Shown here one piece after another: positions 42,956 through 51,053 of a DNA stretch of 64,000 bases. The position numbers were made by a program, and so were the translations under genes. Every line of letters begins with the position of its first letter. The stretch's first letter is position 1. Origin of the DNA: Saprospira grandis (GTDB lineage: Bacteria > Bacteroidota > Bacteroidia > Chitinophagales > Saprospiraceae); assembly GCF_027594745.1 (NCBI RefSeq), contig NZ_CP110854.1, positions 744,001 through 808,000 on the forward strand. Reading direction: 5' to 3'. The notes under the pieces are model-generated. The model worked only from the letters and a program-made list of their open reading frames with translations. It was not told where the DNA came from and searched no databases.

Positions 42956-43119
42956 GGCGGCGCAGCCGCCGCTGAGGCGCGCAGCGCCTGGCTGAGGGAT
43001 AGATAGCAGTGGCCGAAGGCCAGACCCAGCTTTTTGAGCAAAGCGAAAAAAGCGCAGGGCCGAGCAGACCTGCGAGCTGCGACATAGCCCGACCCGAGCA
43101 AAGCGAGGGGCAGCCCCAA
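42956..43119 (+). repeat. GC-rich interspersed element, copy 13 (forward, subtype 2)
   Basis: AAGGCGGCGCAGCCGCC, GAGGCGCGCAGCGCCTGGCT, GTGGCCGAAGGCCAGACCC, stem GCTTTTTTGAGCAAAGC-like with AAAAAAGC, GGGCCGAGCAGACCTGCGAG, CTGCGACATAGCCCGACCCG and GGGGCAGCCCCAAAA. Confidence 0.85.
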
Positions 43120-43128
43120 AATATCAGT

Positions 43129-43983
43129 TTATTCTTCCAAACTATTTCTGGGCCAAAAAACAGCGCCTAGAATAACCACCGCCGCCAAAAGCTCTTCCCA
43201 GCTGGGCCAATCGCCTAATAAAAGGAGGGCCCAAAAGAGGGCATAAAGGGGTTCTAAGCTAGCCATCAGACTCACTTTTTCGGTCCGTAAATGCCCCAAA
43301 GCCCAAATGTAGAGGAAGTGAGCCCCTGCGGTAAAAACCAAGCCCAATAAAAGGAGATAAAAGTAGGGCAAATAGCGGCTAGGCCAGCTTTCTAGCTGCC
43401 AAATTTGCCAAAAGGCCAAGCAGATAAAAGCCCCAAAATTTTGCAAAAAAGCCAAGGCATTAGCCCCTAAATTGGCCAAAGCCCTTTTGTTGATCCAGCT
43501 CAATAAGGCAAAAGAAAAAGCCGAGCAAAGTCCCCAGCCCCAAGCCTGTACATAGAGCAAATCGCCTGCATTTAAGGAGGGGAAAATTAAGAGCGCTACC
43601 CCTAAAAGCAGCCAAAGCGAACGGCCCAAATCGCTGCGCAGCCAGGGGCCCTGCCCCAATAGGGGCCGCAAAAGGACCGTAAACAAGGGGAAAGCCGCAA
43701 AACTAATAACGCCCAAGGCCAAACGCCCCTGCTGTATGGCCATAAAAAAGGACCACCAATGCAGGGCCAAAAGTGCGCCTAAGCGCAGACTCAATTGGTA
43801 GTTTTTTTTGATTAAGGCATAGACATTGGGCAAAAAAAAGAAGAGGCAACAGGCCGCAAAAAACGTTCGGCCCAAAACCAACTGACTAGCCGAAAGGCCC
43901 GAAAAACGAGCAAATAAACCCGCTCCACCAAAGAGCATCACCGCCAATTGTAGGCCCAAATTGGCCTTAATTTCTATTTTCAT
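43129..43983 (-). CDS. EamA-family (DMT) transporter
   Basis: A 284-residue inner-membrane protein with ten predicted membrane helices arranged as two five-helix EamA repeats (about 1-140 and 145-280). Family features include the Gly-rich first helix MLFGGAGLFARF, ALHWWSFFMAIQQ at the end of helix 3 and ASLEPLYALFWALLLLGDWP in the second repeat. DMT/EamA carriers export or import small metabolites; the substrate cannot be told from sequence. Monocistronic. Confidence 0.88.
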   Translation of the reverse strand: MKIEIKANLGLQLAVMLFGGAGLFARFSGLSASQLVLGRTFFAACCLFFFLPNVYALIKKNYQLSLRLGALLALHWWSFFMAIQQGRLALGVISFAAFPLFTVLLRPLLGQGPWLRSDLGRSLWLLLGVALLIFPSLNAGDLLYVQAWGWGLCSAFSFALLSWINKRALANLGANALAFLQNFGAFICLAFWQIWQLESWPSRYLPYFYLLLLGLVFTAGAHFLYIWALGHLRTEKVSLMASLEPLYALFWALLLLGDWPSWEELLAAVVILGAVFWPRNSLEE

Positions 43984-43997
43984 TTTCTATACATTAA

Positions 43998-44031
43998 AAA
44001 GAGCCAACTACTCCTTAGCAGTTGACTCTTT
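43998..44031 (-). terminator. Probable terminator of the TPR gene
   Basis: Stem AAAGAGCCAACT (43998-44009 with 44020-44031); the one irregular pair is G-U only in the minus-strand RNA. The U-run is weak. Confidence 0.6.
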
Positions 44032-44058
44032 AGTGCAAATTTATCTTTTTTCTACGGC

Positions 44059-45486
44059 CTAGCGTCCGCGAATAGTGGTTGTTTGCTGAATCCAGCAAGG
44101 TACCTTAATGCTAGCCCCCTCTTTGAGTTGGCGCTGGAAAATCTCCGTTTTAGTAGGCATAAAAGCGCTATATTGACCAATATATTTGTTGGCTTTAGCC
44201 GCTACAGAAGGATCAACAGATTTAGCTTTCACCCATTCGTCGATAGCGGGCCAAACACAAATCTGAGCATCCCAACCCGTTCCTTTGGCGCTACAACGTC
44301 CACCACTAGAAGCGTACATAATTCCTACGAGCAAATAAGGCTCTCCCCAATTGGGACGGAATTTAGAGGCCTTGCGGCAATAGCTACGAGCAGAACCAAA
44401 ACTACCTGCACGGAAAAGGCGGTCGGCATAGCGATAAGCCAAATCAGCTTTTACTTCATTGCTTACCCAACCCTCTTCATCAATGGCGGCAGGATAAAAC
44501 TCCCAGGCTTTGTCTTTTAGCTCCTGGCTCTCTTCACGAGCGCCTTTAGAGCGGTACATCAAAATTTTGGTGTAAGCGGTAGTCGTATCATTATTAAGGA
44601 TTTTATCAAAGTTGGCCGCAGCAATACTGTCCGCCACTTCTTCAAAAGCCTTTCGTACTTCCAGATAGAACTCATCTTCCCCACCACATTTCTTACCGAT
44701 TACGGTCAAGATTTCGGTATTCTGTGCCTGGTTACGAGGATCTGCCTCAAACTTGGGGCGCCAGATTTTGGTATAATAAGCACAACCAAAAATGGCATCT
44801 TTGATGGGCTCAAACTGCGCATCTACTTCGGTCCAAGCTTTTTTGTAATCATCTTTGGGGTTCTTTTTGGCCAATTCCTCCAAACTTGCATAAAGTTTAC
44901 GCATATACTCGGCATCAATGCCTTCTACATTCGAGCGGAAAGCATAAACGGTGAGGGTAGCCAAAGGCGTCATAATCATTGCTGGCGCCTTATCTTTGCC
45001 CAAGTCCAAACTGCGCTCATAAGCCTTAATGGTCTGCATCATAGGCGCCTGATTGGCGTATAAATAATAGGCCTGATAGGCACGCACCAAAGCATCTTCC
45101 CCATTACAGGCGGCATTTTGCTCATAAAGGGCATCCCCTTTTTCAAACCATTCTTTTTTCTTTTCTGCATCTGCCTCCTGGCCTGCAAAATAGTAAGCCA
45201 TTACGGCCCCATCTTCAAAGTGGCGGGTTTCCGCACCTTTGGGCGCCTTCACATGCTGAAAAAGCTCCTCCCAAATCGGATAAGCATCTTTATAGTTTTG
45301 CTGATTAAATCGGTCGCGATAAATAACATGCTGCTGCCGGGCCGCTTTTCGCCCCTTGGGGTAACTCTCCCAAGTTGTACAGTTATTGTCGGCTGCGGCA
45401 TCTTGTGCATAAGCCGTTTGCAAGCTAAAAAGCCCGAGCCCAAGGAAGAGGGCCCATTTCATCATTTTTTTTGGATGCAATTTCAT
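44059..45486 (-). CDS. Exported TPR-rich protein
   Basis: A 475-residue exported protein: signal peptide ending TAYAQ, then helical repeats of TPR type (KDAYPIWEELFQHVKAPKG, MMQTIKAYERSLDLGKDKAP, FGSARSYCRKASKFRPNWGE). Eight or so cysteines may form disulfides. The protein resembles the conserved Bacteroidota TPR protein that is found near coaX and outer-membrane biogenesis genes; here coaX is the next unit upstream. Function is unknown. Composition suggests good expression. Confidence 0.75.
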   Translation of the reverse strand: MKLHPKKMMKWALFLGLGLFSLQTAYAQDAAADNNCTTWESYPKGRKAARQQHVIYRDRFNQQNYKDAYPIWEELFQHVKAPKGAETRHFEDGAVMAYYFAGQEADAEKKKEWFEKGDALYEQNAACNGEDALVRAYQAYYLYANQAPMMQTIKAYERSLDLGKDKAPAMIMTPLATLTVYAFRSNVEGIDAEYMRKLYASLEELAKKNPKDDYKKAWTEVDAQFEPIKDAIFGCAYYTKIWRPKFEADPRNQAQNTEILTVIGKKCGGEDEFYLEVRKAFEEVADSIAAANFDKILNNDTTTAYTKILMYRSKGAREESQELKDKAWEFYPAAIDEEGWVSNEVKADLAYRYADRLFRAGSFGSARSYCRKASKFRPNWGEPYLLVGIMYASSGGRCSAKGTGWDAQICVWPAIDEWVKAKSVDPSVAAKANKYIGQYSAFMPTKTEIFQRQLKEGASIKVPCWIQQTTTIRGR

Positions 45487-45553
45487 AATCTAATTTCTTT
45501 TTAGTTAGCTAAGAGCTAGGCTCTTATTCTGTTTTGTTTCGAGCTTCTTTTCT

Positions 45554-45724
45554 TTTGGGGCTGCCCCGCCCTGCGGGCGGGTCGGGCTGTGTCAGGGCTC
45601 GCAGGTCTGCTCGGCCCTGCGCAAAATTCGCTACGCTCATTTTGCTGGGTCTGCGGCTTCGCCGCCCCCTTTTCCATCCCTCAGCCGAGGCGCTGCGCGC
45701 CTTTGCGGCGGCTTCGCCGCCTGT
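45554..45724 (-). repeat. GC-rich interspersed element, copy 14 (reverse, subtype 2)
   Basis: TTTTGGGGCTGCCCCGCC, palindrome CCGCCCTGCGGGCGGG, GTCGGGCTGTGTCAGGGCTC, GCAGGTCTGCTCGGCCCTGC, stem GCAAAATTCGCTACGCTCATTTTGC region, GGTCTGCGGCTTCGCCGCC, CCATCCCTCAGCCGAGGCGC and GGCGGCTTCGCCGCC. Confidence 0.85.
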
Positions 45725-45792
45725 CCGCTGCAAATTTGGAGCATGGGGACCAAAAAAACAACATTCTAAAGAATAGAGCAAAGATTTAAGCT

Positions 45793-45819
45793 AAAAAAGC
45801 GGCGGCGGGCCGCTTTTTT
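45793..45819 (-). terminator. Terminator of the coaX unit
   Basis: A perfect 11-bp stem AAAAAAGCGGC (45793-45803 with 45809-45819), loop GGCGG, with a U6 tail on either strand. Confidence 0.8.
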
Positions 45820-45851
45820 CTTGTTTCAGCTCCTCTTTTGCAAATAATGTT

Positions 45852-47231
45852 CTATCTAAACTTAGAACGGCGGAACCAGCTACCATCATTGAGCGTAAAG
45901 GCCAGATTAAACTGCCAGTAATTCTCTTTGATCAGTTCGCTATGGCCCAAAAATCCATATTCTATGCCTAGTTGCACATGGCCCAACAAAGGCGATTTTA
46001 GGGGCTGTATGGGAAGTCCCAAGCCAAAAGCTATGCCATACTTCTGCAGCTGATAATCGTTGCCTCCGCTCTCAATTGTTCGAGCATCGGTTCCATAAAA
46101 GAGGCCTGCACGGTATCTGGCCCGCTTTAGCAGATGTCTGGTTTTATAGTTGGGGGTATACTCTGCACCTAGGGCAAAGGTATAGCTATCCTCCATTCTG
46201 ATATTAGAATTATCATGAGAAAAACCAGAGGACCAAAGGCTCTGCTCAAAGTTGAGGCCCAGGCGCCAATGCAAACCTTTGTTCAAGGCAATCCCAAAAC
46301 CATAGGTTAAGGGCATTTGCATGCTGCTCACGGCATCTTCTGTATTAATGATGGTATCTCGGGCATAAATGGCGCCATAGCGGATCACTTTTTCTTGAGA
46401 AAGTAGCTGAATTTTGCTACTTCCGCTTGCATAAGCCCCTACGGTCAGCCGTAAATCCTCAAAAATCAAGGGATCATCATCTAGGGGAGAGAAAAAGTGC
46501 TCATACTGCAAACCAGCATCCCAGAGCAAACCAGAGGCATTCTCTTCTAGCTGAAACTCTTCGTCATAGCCAAAGGTATAGACACTATCCTGAAAATCGA
46601 TATAGTTGTTTTGGTAAAAGTTGCCAAAGAGGTAGCCCAGATTCACCCCAGCAGATAGGCCTTTATACTTAAAGCCATTGGACCAATTTGCTCTAAAGCG
46701 GCTTCCTTCGCCCTCATACTGATATTCAATATCACCAAATTGGGCATCAGAACGCAGTACCCGCACATCATAGGCAATCGAGCTATGAGGGAGTAGGCTC
46801 AGGCCCATCCCCCATTGGATCGGAATCCCTTTTCGGAGGCTGTCTTTTTCTAGCTCCCAAGCTCTAGTAATTGGAAAAGCAATAGAAAAATAGCTCAGAT
46901 TGCCATCATTTGCTGTGGCCGAAAGACCAGAGGCTTTCTCGCTCAAGCTAGAGCGCTTATAGTAAATCCCCGTTTCTAGGGCAGTCGTTCTGAGGTGGCC
47001 CAAAGAAGCCGGATTGCTAAGATCTACTTCCCAGATACTATTAAAGGTAGCGCTAAGTGCTCCTGCAGAGCCCTGCACCACCTGCAATTGATTGCCTTGT
47101 AAATCTCCCAAACCAAAACGAGAATAAGGCGAATTGGCCCGAGTATATTCTTGGGCAAAAAGAGAGGAAGTCAAAAAAAGAAGGGCAAAAGCCCAGCAGA
47201 CTGCATTAGTCGGCAGTGTGTTGTTGCACAT
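45852..47231 (-). CDS. FadL/OmpP1-like outer-membrane protein
   Basis: A 459-residue exported beta-barrel protein. The signal peptide ends SSLFAQ; the mature start ANSPYSRFGLGDLQGNQLQV followed by DLSNPASLGHLRTTALETG matches the Bacteroidota family found next to coaX, related to FadL/OmpP1. Alternating aromatic strands (YGIAFGLGLPIQ, YWQFNLAFTLND) and a C-terminal aromatic-rich strand fit an outer-membrane barrel. It overlaps coaX by 26 bp, so the two are translationally linked. The ligand is unknown. Confidence 0.8.
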   Translation of the reverse strand: MCNNTLPTNAVCWAFALLFLTSSLFAQEYTRANSPYSRFGLGDLQGNQLQVVQGSAGALSATFNSIWEVDLSNPASLGHLRTTALETGIYYKRSSLSEKASGLSATANDGNLSYFSIAFPITRAWELEKDSLRKGIPIQWGMGLSLLPHSSIAYDVRVLRSDAQFGDIEYQYEGEGSRFRANWSNGFKYKGLSAGVNLGYLFGNFYQNNYIDFQDSVYTFGYDEEFQLEENASGLLWDAGLQYEHFFSPLDDDPLIFEDLRLTVGAYASGSSKIQLLSQEKVIRYGAIYARDTIINTEDAVSSMQMPLTYGFGIALNKGLHWRLGLNFEQSLWSSGFSHDNSNIRMEDSYTFALGAEYTPNYKTRHLLKRARYRAGLFYGTDARTIESGGNDYQLQKYGIAFGLGLPIQPLKSPLLGHVQLGIEYGFLGHSELIKENYWQFNLAFTLNDGSWFRRSKFR

Positions 47232-47949
47232 GATAGTTTAAAATTTGATTGAGGCCCATAAGGACCAGATTGGGCACCTTGAAAAGTTGACTGCTCAGGC
47301 GCTTTTCAAAAAAATCGGCATCGCCCCCAGTAATTAACACCCGAAGTTCGGGATATTCTTTTTGGTATTGGGCAATAAAGCCTTGCATCTCGTAAACGAC
47401 ACCAGACTGCACTCCGGTTTGTATAGAACTCAATGTGGTGTTGCCTATTTCTTGGTCCAAATCTATTCTTTGGACCAAAGGCAGCTTGGCCGTAAAATGC
47501 TCTAAGGCAGCAAAACGCATTTCTATACCCGCTAATATACTGCCTCCCAAATAGTTGCCCCCCTCCGTAATAAAATCATAGGTAATGCAAGTGCCCGCAT
47601 CTATGACCAATACATTGGAGTCAGGAAATAAACTATGTGCAGCCACTACAGCAGCAATGCGGTCGTTCCCTAAGGTTTCTGGAGTAGCATAACTATTTTC
47701 TATAGGCAGCCCAAGCTCCCAATTGAGCCGAACAAAATGCAGCAACTGCCCACTGAGCTGTCGCTCTATACGGCTGTTTCTTCGGCGTACAGAAGAGAGA
47801 ATCGCCTGCCGAATAGGGTACTTCTTTAAGACCTTATCCAGCTTCTTTTGGCTAAAACGTTCTCTAGTCACCAATTGCAAAAGCTCTCCCTCCTCAGAAA
47901 AAACCGCCAACTTCGAGCGGCTATTGCCAATGTCAATGCAAAGATTCAT
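47206..47949 (-). CDS. coaX: Type III pantothenate kinase
   Basis: A 247-residue CoaX that phosphorylates pantothenate in the first step of CoA synthesis. ASKHA-fold motifs: phosphate-1 LCIDIGNSRSKLAVF, PETLGNDRIAAVVAA with the conserved Asn-Asp-Arg, the phosphate-2 motif VIDAGTCITYDFI, GGSILAGIEMRFAALEHFTA and ITGGDADFF. Length is normal (about 245-260). Its 3' end overlaps the start of the outer-membrane protein gene by 26 bp. Confidence 0.95.
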   Translation of the reverse strand: MNLCIDIGNSRSKLAVFSEEGELLQLVTRERFSQKKLDKVLKKYPIRQAILSSVRRRNSRIERQLSGQLLHFVRLNWELGLPIENSYATPETLGNDRIAAVVAAHSLFPDSNVLVIDAGTCITYDFITEGGNYLGGSILAGIEMRFAALEHFTAKLPLVQRIDLDQEIGNTTLSSIQTGVQSGVVYEMQGFIAQYQKEYPELRVLITGGDADFFEKRLSSQLFKVPNLVLMGLNQILNYHVQQHTAD

Positions 47950-48022
47950 ATAAAAAAATCAACTAGTTTTGAGCGGCCAAGATAACTATTTTCATCCGAA
48001 GCAGTTTGGCCTTTTAGGCCAA

Positions 48023-48061
48023 AAAAAAAGGCCACTACCCCATTATAAGTAGTGACCTTTT
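48023..48061 (-). terminator. Terminator of the rpsF-rpsR-rplI operon
   Basis: A 13-bp stem AAAAGGCCACTAC (48026-48038 with 48049-48061; one pair is G-U only as minus-strand RNA); the A9 run gives the minus-strand U-run. Confidence 0.85.
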
Positions 48062-48078
48062 AGGCGAAGAACAGCAAA

Positions 48079-48603
48079 TTATTCTGCAGTTTCTTCTGTA
48101 TTTTCAGCAGCGGCTTCAGTTTGGTCTACAACCTCATCAGCAACAACAGCATTAGGATCATCATTGTATACCTCGAAAGTAGCTGTAGCACGTACATCTT
48201 TCATCAAAGTGATGATTGCGTTGTATTTACCCAACATTTTCACCTCCTCAGGCATTTTGATTTTCTTCTTGTCTACTTCTAGACCAAACTCTTCTTTAAG
48301 CGCATTGGCAATCTGTACAAAAGTAACAGAACCAAAGATCTTACCGCTAGTTCCAGCCTTAGCCGCAATACGAAGCGTTGCCGCCTCAATTTTGCCAGCC
48401 AATTCTTGAGCTTCAGCAGCCATCTTAGCCAAACGAGCTTCCTGCTCGCGGATTTGCTCCATTAGAGAGTCTTTGTTTTCTTTATTCGCAACAATAGCAA
48501 ATCCCTGAGGGATAAGGAAGTTACGAGCGTAGCCAGGCTTTACAGTCACCAAAGTGTTGGCATAACCTAGGTTCTCTACGTCTTTGATAAGGATAATTTC
48601 CAT
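48079..48603 (-). CDS. rplI: 50S ribosomal protein L9
   Basis: A 174-residue L9. The N-terminal globular domain begins MEIILIKDVENLGYANTLVT with KPGYARNFLIPQGFA; the long connecting helix and the C-terminal domain (GSVTFVQIANALKEEFGLEV) follow. It ends with an acidic tail of about 25 residues (DEVVDQTEAAAENTEETAE), seen in several Bacteroidota homologues. The open frame includes 7 more upstream codons, but the ATG at 48603 is the family start. Third gene of the operon. Confidence 0.95.
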   Translation of the reverse strand: MEIILIKDVENLGYANTLVTVKPGYARNFLIPQGFAIVANKENKDSLMEQIREQEARLAKMAAEAQELAGKIEAATLRIAAKAGTSGKIFGSVTFVQIANALKEEFGLEVDKKKIKMPEEVKMLGKYNAIITLMKDVRATATFEVYNDDPNAVVADEVVDQTEAAAENTEETAE

Positions 48604-48638
48604 AACAGGATCAGTTTTGAACAATCTTCTTTAATCAA

Positions 48639-48908
48639 TTACTTCTTCATCAAGTCAGCTACATAAGGTAGCAAAGCCAAGTGGCGAGCACGCTTAACAG
48701 CAGTAGCCACTTTGCGCTGGTACTTCATTGAGTTACCCGTGATACGACGAGGCAACAATTTACCTTGCTCGTTGATGAAGTTCATAAGGAAATCGACATC
48801 TTTGTAGTCTACGTACTTGATGCCGTAACGGCGAAAGCGGCAATACTTTTTGCGCTTTTGGCCAATTTTAGGATTGCTCAGAAACTTGATATCTTCTCTA
48901 CTTGCCAT
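48639..48908 (-). CDS. rpsR: 30S ribosomal protein S18
   Basis: An 89-residue S18 with [40 protein letters not shown] and the C-terminal [13 protein letters not shown]18 binds 16S rRNA as a pair with S6, encoded just upstream. Confidence 0.95.
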   Translation of the reverse strand: MASREDIKFLSNPKIGQKRKKYCRFRRYGIKYVDYKDVDFLMNFINEQGKLLPRRITGNSMKYQRKVATAVKRARHLALLPYVADLMKK

Positions 48909-48960
48909 AACAAGTTAATTTTAAATTGGAATAAATGAATGATTCTATGAAAGAACTAGA

Positions 48961-49338
48961 CTACTTCTCAGCAGACTCTTCTTTCTCCTCTTTTTTCTTA
49001 CCGATCAAACCGTTGCGCTTGTCGTCATTGTATTTTACGCCATGCTTGTCCAACTTGATAGTCAAGAAACGCAAAACACGGTCATCACGACGGAAGGCCA
49101 ACTCTAGCTCCTCAATCAAATTTCCAATTACCTCCTCAGTTTTGAATTCTACTACGAAGTAGGCTCCAGAACTACGGCGGTTAATGGGATAAGCCAATTG
49201 CTTGATACCCCATTCAGCAACATTTACGATCTCGCATTTGTTGTTTTTCAAATGCTCTACGTAAAGCTGAGCTGTCTCTTTGATTTCATCACCTGACAGA
49301 ACGGGATCGACGATGAAAGTACACTCGTATTGTCTCAT
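48961..49338 (-). CDS. rpsF: 30S ribosomal protein S6
   Basis: A 125-residue S6: MRQYECTFIVDPVLSGDEIK, WGIKQLAYPINRRSSGAYFV and RDDRVLRFLTIKLDKHG, plus a Lys/Glu-rich tail. First gene of the rpsF-rpsR-rplI operon. Its leader carries a hairpin (49380-49403) that could be an S6:S18 autoregulatory site as well as the terminator of the upstream gene. Confidence 0.95.
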   Translation of the reverse strand: MRQYECTFIVDPVLSGDEIKETAQLYVEHLKNNKCEIVNVAEWGIKQLAYPINRRSSGAYFVVEFKTEEVIGNLIEELELAFRRDDRVLRFLTIKLDKHGVKYNDDKRNGLIGKKKEEKEESAEK

Positions 49339-49379
49339 TAAGATTTACAGTGTTAAATATGGTTAGATAAAATAAAAAA

Positions 49380-49403
49380 CCGCCCCTCTGAGCGGAGGAG
49401 CGG
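49380..49403 (-). terminator. Hairpin between the amidohydrolase gene and rpsF (terminator or leader element)
   Basis: On the minus strand CCGCTCCTC-CGCTCA-GAGGGGCGG followed by a T6 run: a 9-bp stem with one G-U pair. It lies downstream of the amidohydrolase stop and at the predicted 5' end of the rpsF transcript, so it may end the former and shape the leader of the latter. Confidence 0.6.
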
Positions 49404-49406
49404 CTG

Positions 49407-49436
49407 CAAAAATAAGCTTTTATCTCAATTATCAAA
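49407..49436 (-). promoter_or_regulatory. Probable rpsF promoter
   Basis: On the minus strand TTTG (49436-49433), 18 nt, then TATTTTTG (49414-49407), a match to the TTTG / TAnnTTTG consensus with slightly short spacing. It sits in the gap after the amidohydrolase stop codon. Confidence 0.5.
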
Positions 49437-49464
49437 AACTATTTGGTCCTTATTGCTAAGGTTT

Positions 49465-50757
49465 TTAGTTTTTGCCCGAAGGCTCCTCCAAATCATATTT
49501 ATCCATATACTTTTTGTAGAGCTGCTTTTGCTTGTCTTTATCCAAATCCAAAAGCTTCCCATCCAAATAAGCAGCCGTGATCTGACTGCTTCGCATATCC
49601 AATAAATCGCCCTTGGACAGGATGAAGCTAGCCGCTTTGCCCTTTTCCAAACTGCCAATCTGATCCGATACGCCCAAGATTTCCGCTACATTGCTGGTAA
49701 TAGCTGCCAAAGCTACTTCCTTGGGCAAACCATAAGCCACCGCTTGGCCCGCCTGAAAGGCAAGGTTGCGCTGGTTCCAGCTCCCTTGCATGCTCAAAGC
49801 GAATTTGACGCCCTTTTCATGCAAGATGGCCGGCGTTTTATAAGGCTGGTCCACATCATCATGCTCCAAACGAGGCAAAGCGTGTAAGTTGCTTAAAATA
49901 ACAGGGATCTTTTGCTCGGCCAAGAAGTCGGCAATGCGCCAAGCCTCTGCTGCCCCAACAAAAACCAACTTTACTCCATAAGGCGACAATAATTGATGGG
50001 CCTCTAACATGGCCTTGGCCTCATCTACATGCACATACAAACGCTTATCTCCAAAGAATAAACCCCGCATGCTCTCCATTTTGATGTTATTTCTTTCAGG
50101 CGACTCTTGCCCGCAGTAAGCTGCAGCCTCATCCAAGTAGAGCTGCACCCCCTCTATAGTGGGCCGATATTTCTCATTGAGTTTAGTGGGACCAGGAGCC
50201 GCCCACCAACCCGTAAACTGAAAGCGCTTGGGCCACCACAAATGCGTGCCCTCATCTAGTTCTACAACCGCATCTTCCCAATTGAAGGCCGATAGGCGCA
50301 AAACAGATGATTGCCCCGAAATCCGTCCGCCTTCTGGAACAACCTGGCTGTATAAGATGCCATTGCTCAAAATGGTGGGCAAAATCTCCGAATCGGTATT
50401 ATAAGCCACCACAGAACGAATATTGGGATTGAAGTAGCCAACTTCTCTAAAGTCTAGGGTGGCTCGAACCGCCTCTACCTCGACCAAACCCAATTGGGTG
50501 TTGGCAGCAATTAAGGCCGGATAAACCCACTGCCCTTGCCCATCTATCTGCTCTTTGTAGTTTTTCTGGGCTAGCTCTTTGGCCAGACCAATTTCTACAA
50601 TTTTACCTGCCTTGACGGCAATGGCCCCTTCTTCTATAATTTCTCCTTGGCCCGTATGAATACGAACGTTTTTCAGAAGGTAATGATCTGTTTTCTGTGC
50701 CCAGACCGAGGCAGTTATGGCCCAAAACAAAAGGACCAACAAACTCCATTTTTTCAT
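49465..50757 (-). CDS. Exported amidohydrolase-fold protein lacking the HxH metal motif
   Basis: A 430-residue exported protein: signal peptide ending SVWAQ, then the small beta-sandwich of the amidohydrolase superfamily (LLKNVRIHTGQGEIIEEGAI, VKAGKIVEIG). Where active members have PGLIDxHxH this one has VYPALIAANTQLGLVEVEAV, so the first metal site is missing. The C-terminal AITSNVAEILGVSDQIGSLE and KGKAASFILSKGDLLD are typical. It probably works as an inactive partner of the larger amidohydrolase encoded just upstream on the same strand (about 300 bp away, with repeats between). Confidence 0.75.
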   Translation of the reverse strand: MKKWSLLVLLFWAITASVWAQKTDHYLLKNVRIHTGQGEIIEEGAIAVKAGKIVEIGLAKELAQKNYKEQIDGQGQWVYPALIAANTQLGLVEVEAVRATLDFREVGYFNPNIRSVVAYNTDSEILPTILSNGILYSQVVPEGGRISGQSSVLRLSAFNWEDAVVELDEGTHLWWPKRFQFTGWWAAPGPTKLNEKYRPTIEGVQLYLDEAAAYCGQESPERNNIKMESMRGLFFGDKRLYVHVDEAKAMLEAHQLLSPYGVKLVFVGAAEAWRIADFLAEQKIPVILSNLHALPRLEHDDVDQPYKTPAILHEKGVKFALSMQGSWNQRNLAFQAGQAVAYGLPKEVALAAITSNVAEILGVSDQIGSLEKGKAASFILSKGDLLDMRSSQITAAYLDGKLLDLDKDKQKQLYKKYMDKYDLEEPSGKN

Positions 50758-50807
50758 CTATATATAATATGTATCATGTTAATAATTAGTGCTCCCCTTT
50801 TCTGCGG

Positions 50808-50951
50808 CTAGAGGCGGGCGAAGCCCGCCGGCCTAGCGATGTGCAGCAGTGGCCGTAGGCCAGACCGAAGCCCGAAGGGCTGAAGGGCCGAGCGAACAGC
50901 GAGCTGCGAAACGTAGCGCCGACGAGCGAAGCGAGGCGGAGGCTCCAAAAC
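50808..50951 (+). repeat. GC-rich interspersed element, copy 15 (forward, subtype 1)
   Basis: CTAGAGGCGGGCGAAGCCCG, GGCCTAGCGATGTGCAGCAG, GTGGCCGTAGGCCAGACCG, stem AGCCCGAAGGGCT, GGGCCGAGCGAACAGCGAGC, TGCGAAACGTAGCGCCGACG, stem GAGCGAAGCGAG and GGAGGCTCCAAAAC. Confidence 0.85.
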
Positions 50952-50968
50952 AGCAGCGAGCCCCGCAA

Positions 50969-51023
50969 CGACAACAAGCCCTTTAGGGCGCAGTTCGACG
51001 ACCGAAGGGAGTAACCGCCGCAA
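50969..51023 (+). repeat. D unit, single copy
   Basis: CGACAACAAGCCCTTTAGGG followed by CGCAGTTCGACGACCGAAGG and GAGTAACCGCCGCAA. It matches the two tandem units at 39967-40082 and again sits next to a GC-rich element. Confidence 0.75.
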
Positions 51024-51053
51024 CATTATATTCAGCGGAGGCCCAAAATCCCC

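Noticed and set aside
42846..43085. 80-codon N-terminal extension of the VWA protein (likewise at 6167-6304, 11442-11654, 31703-31789 and 55725-55934)
   Set aside because: The extensions are encoded by interspersed elements or repeats, and an ATG just before a signal peptide or family N-terminus lies downstream in each case.
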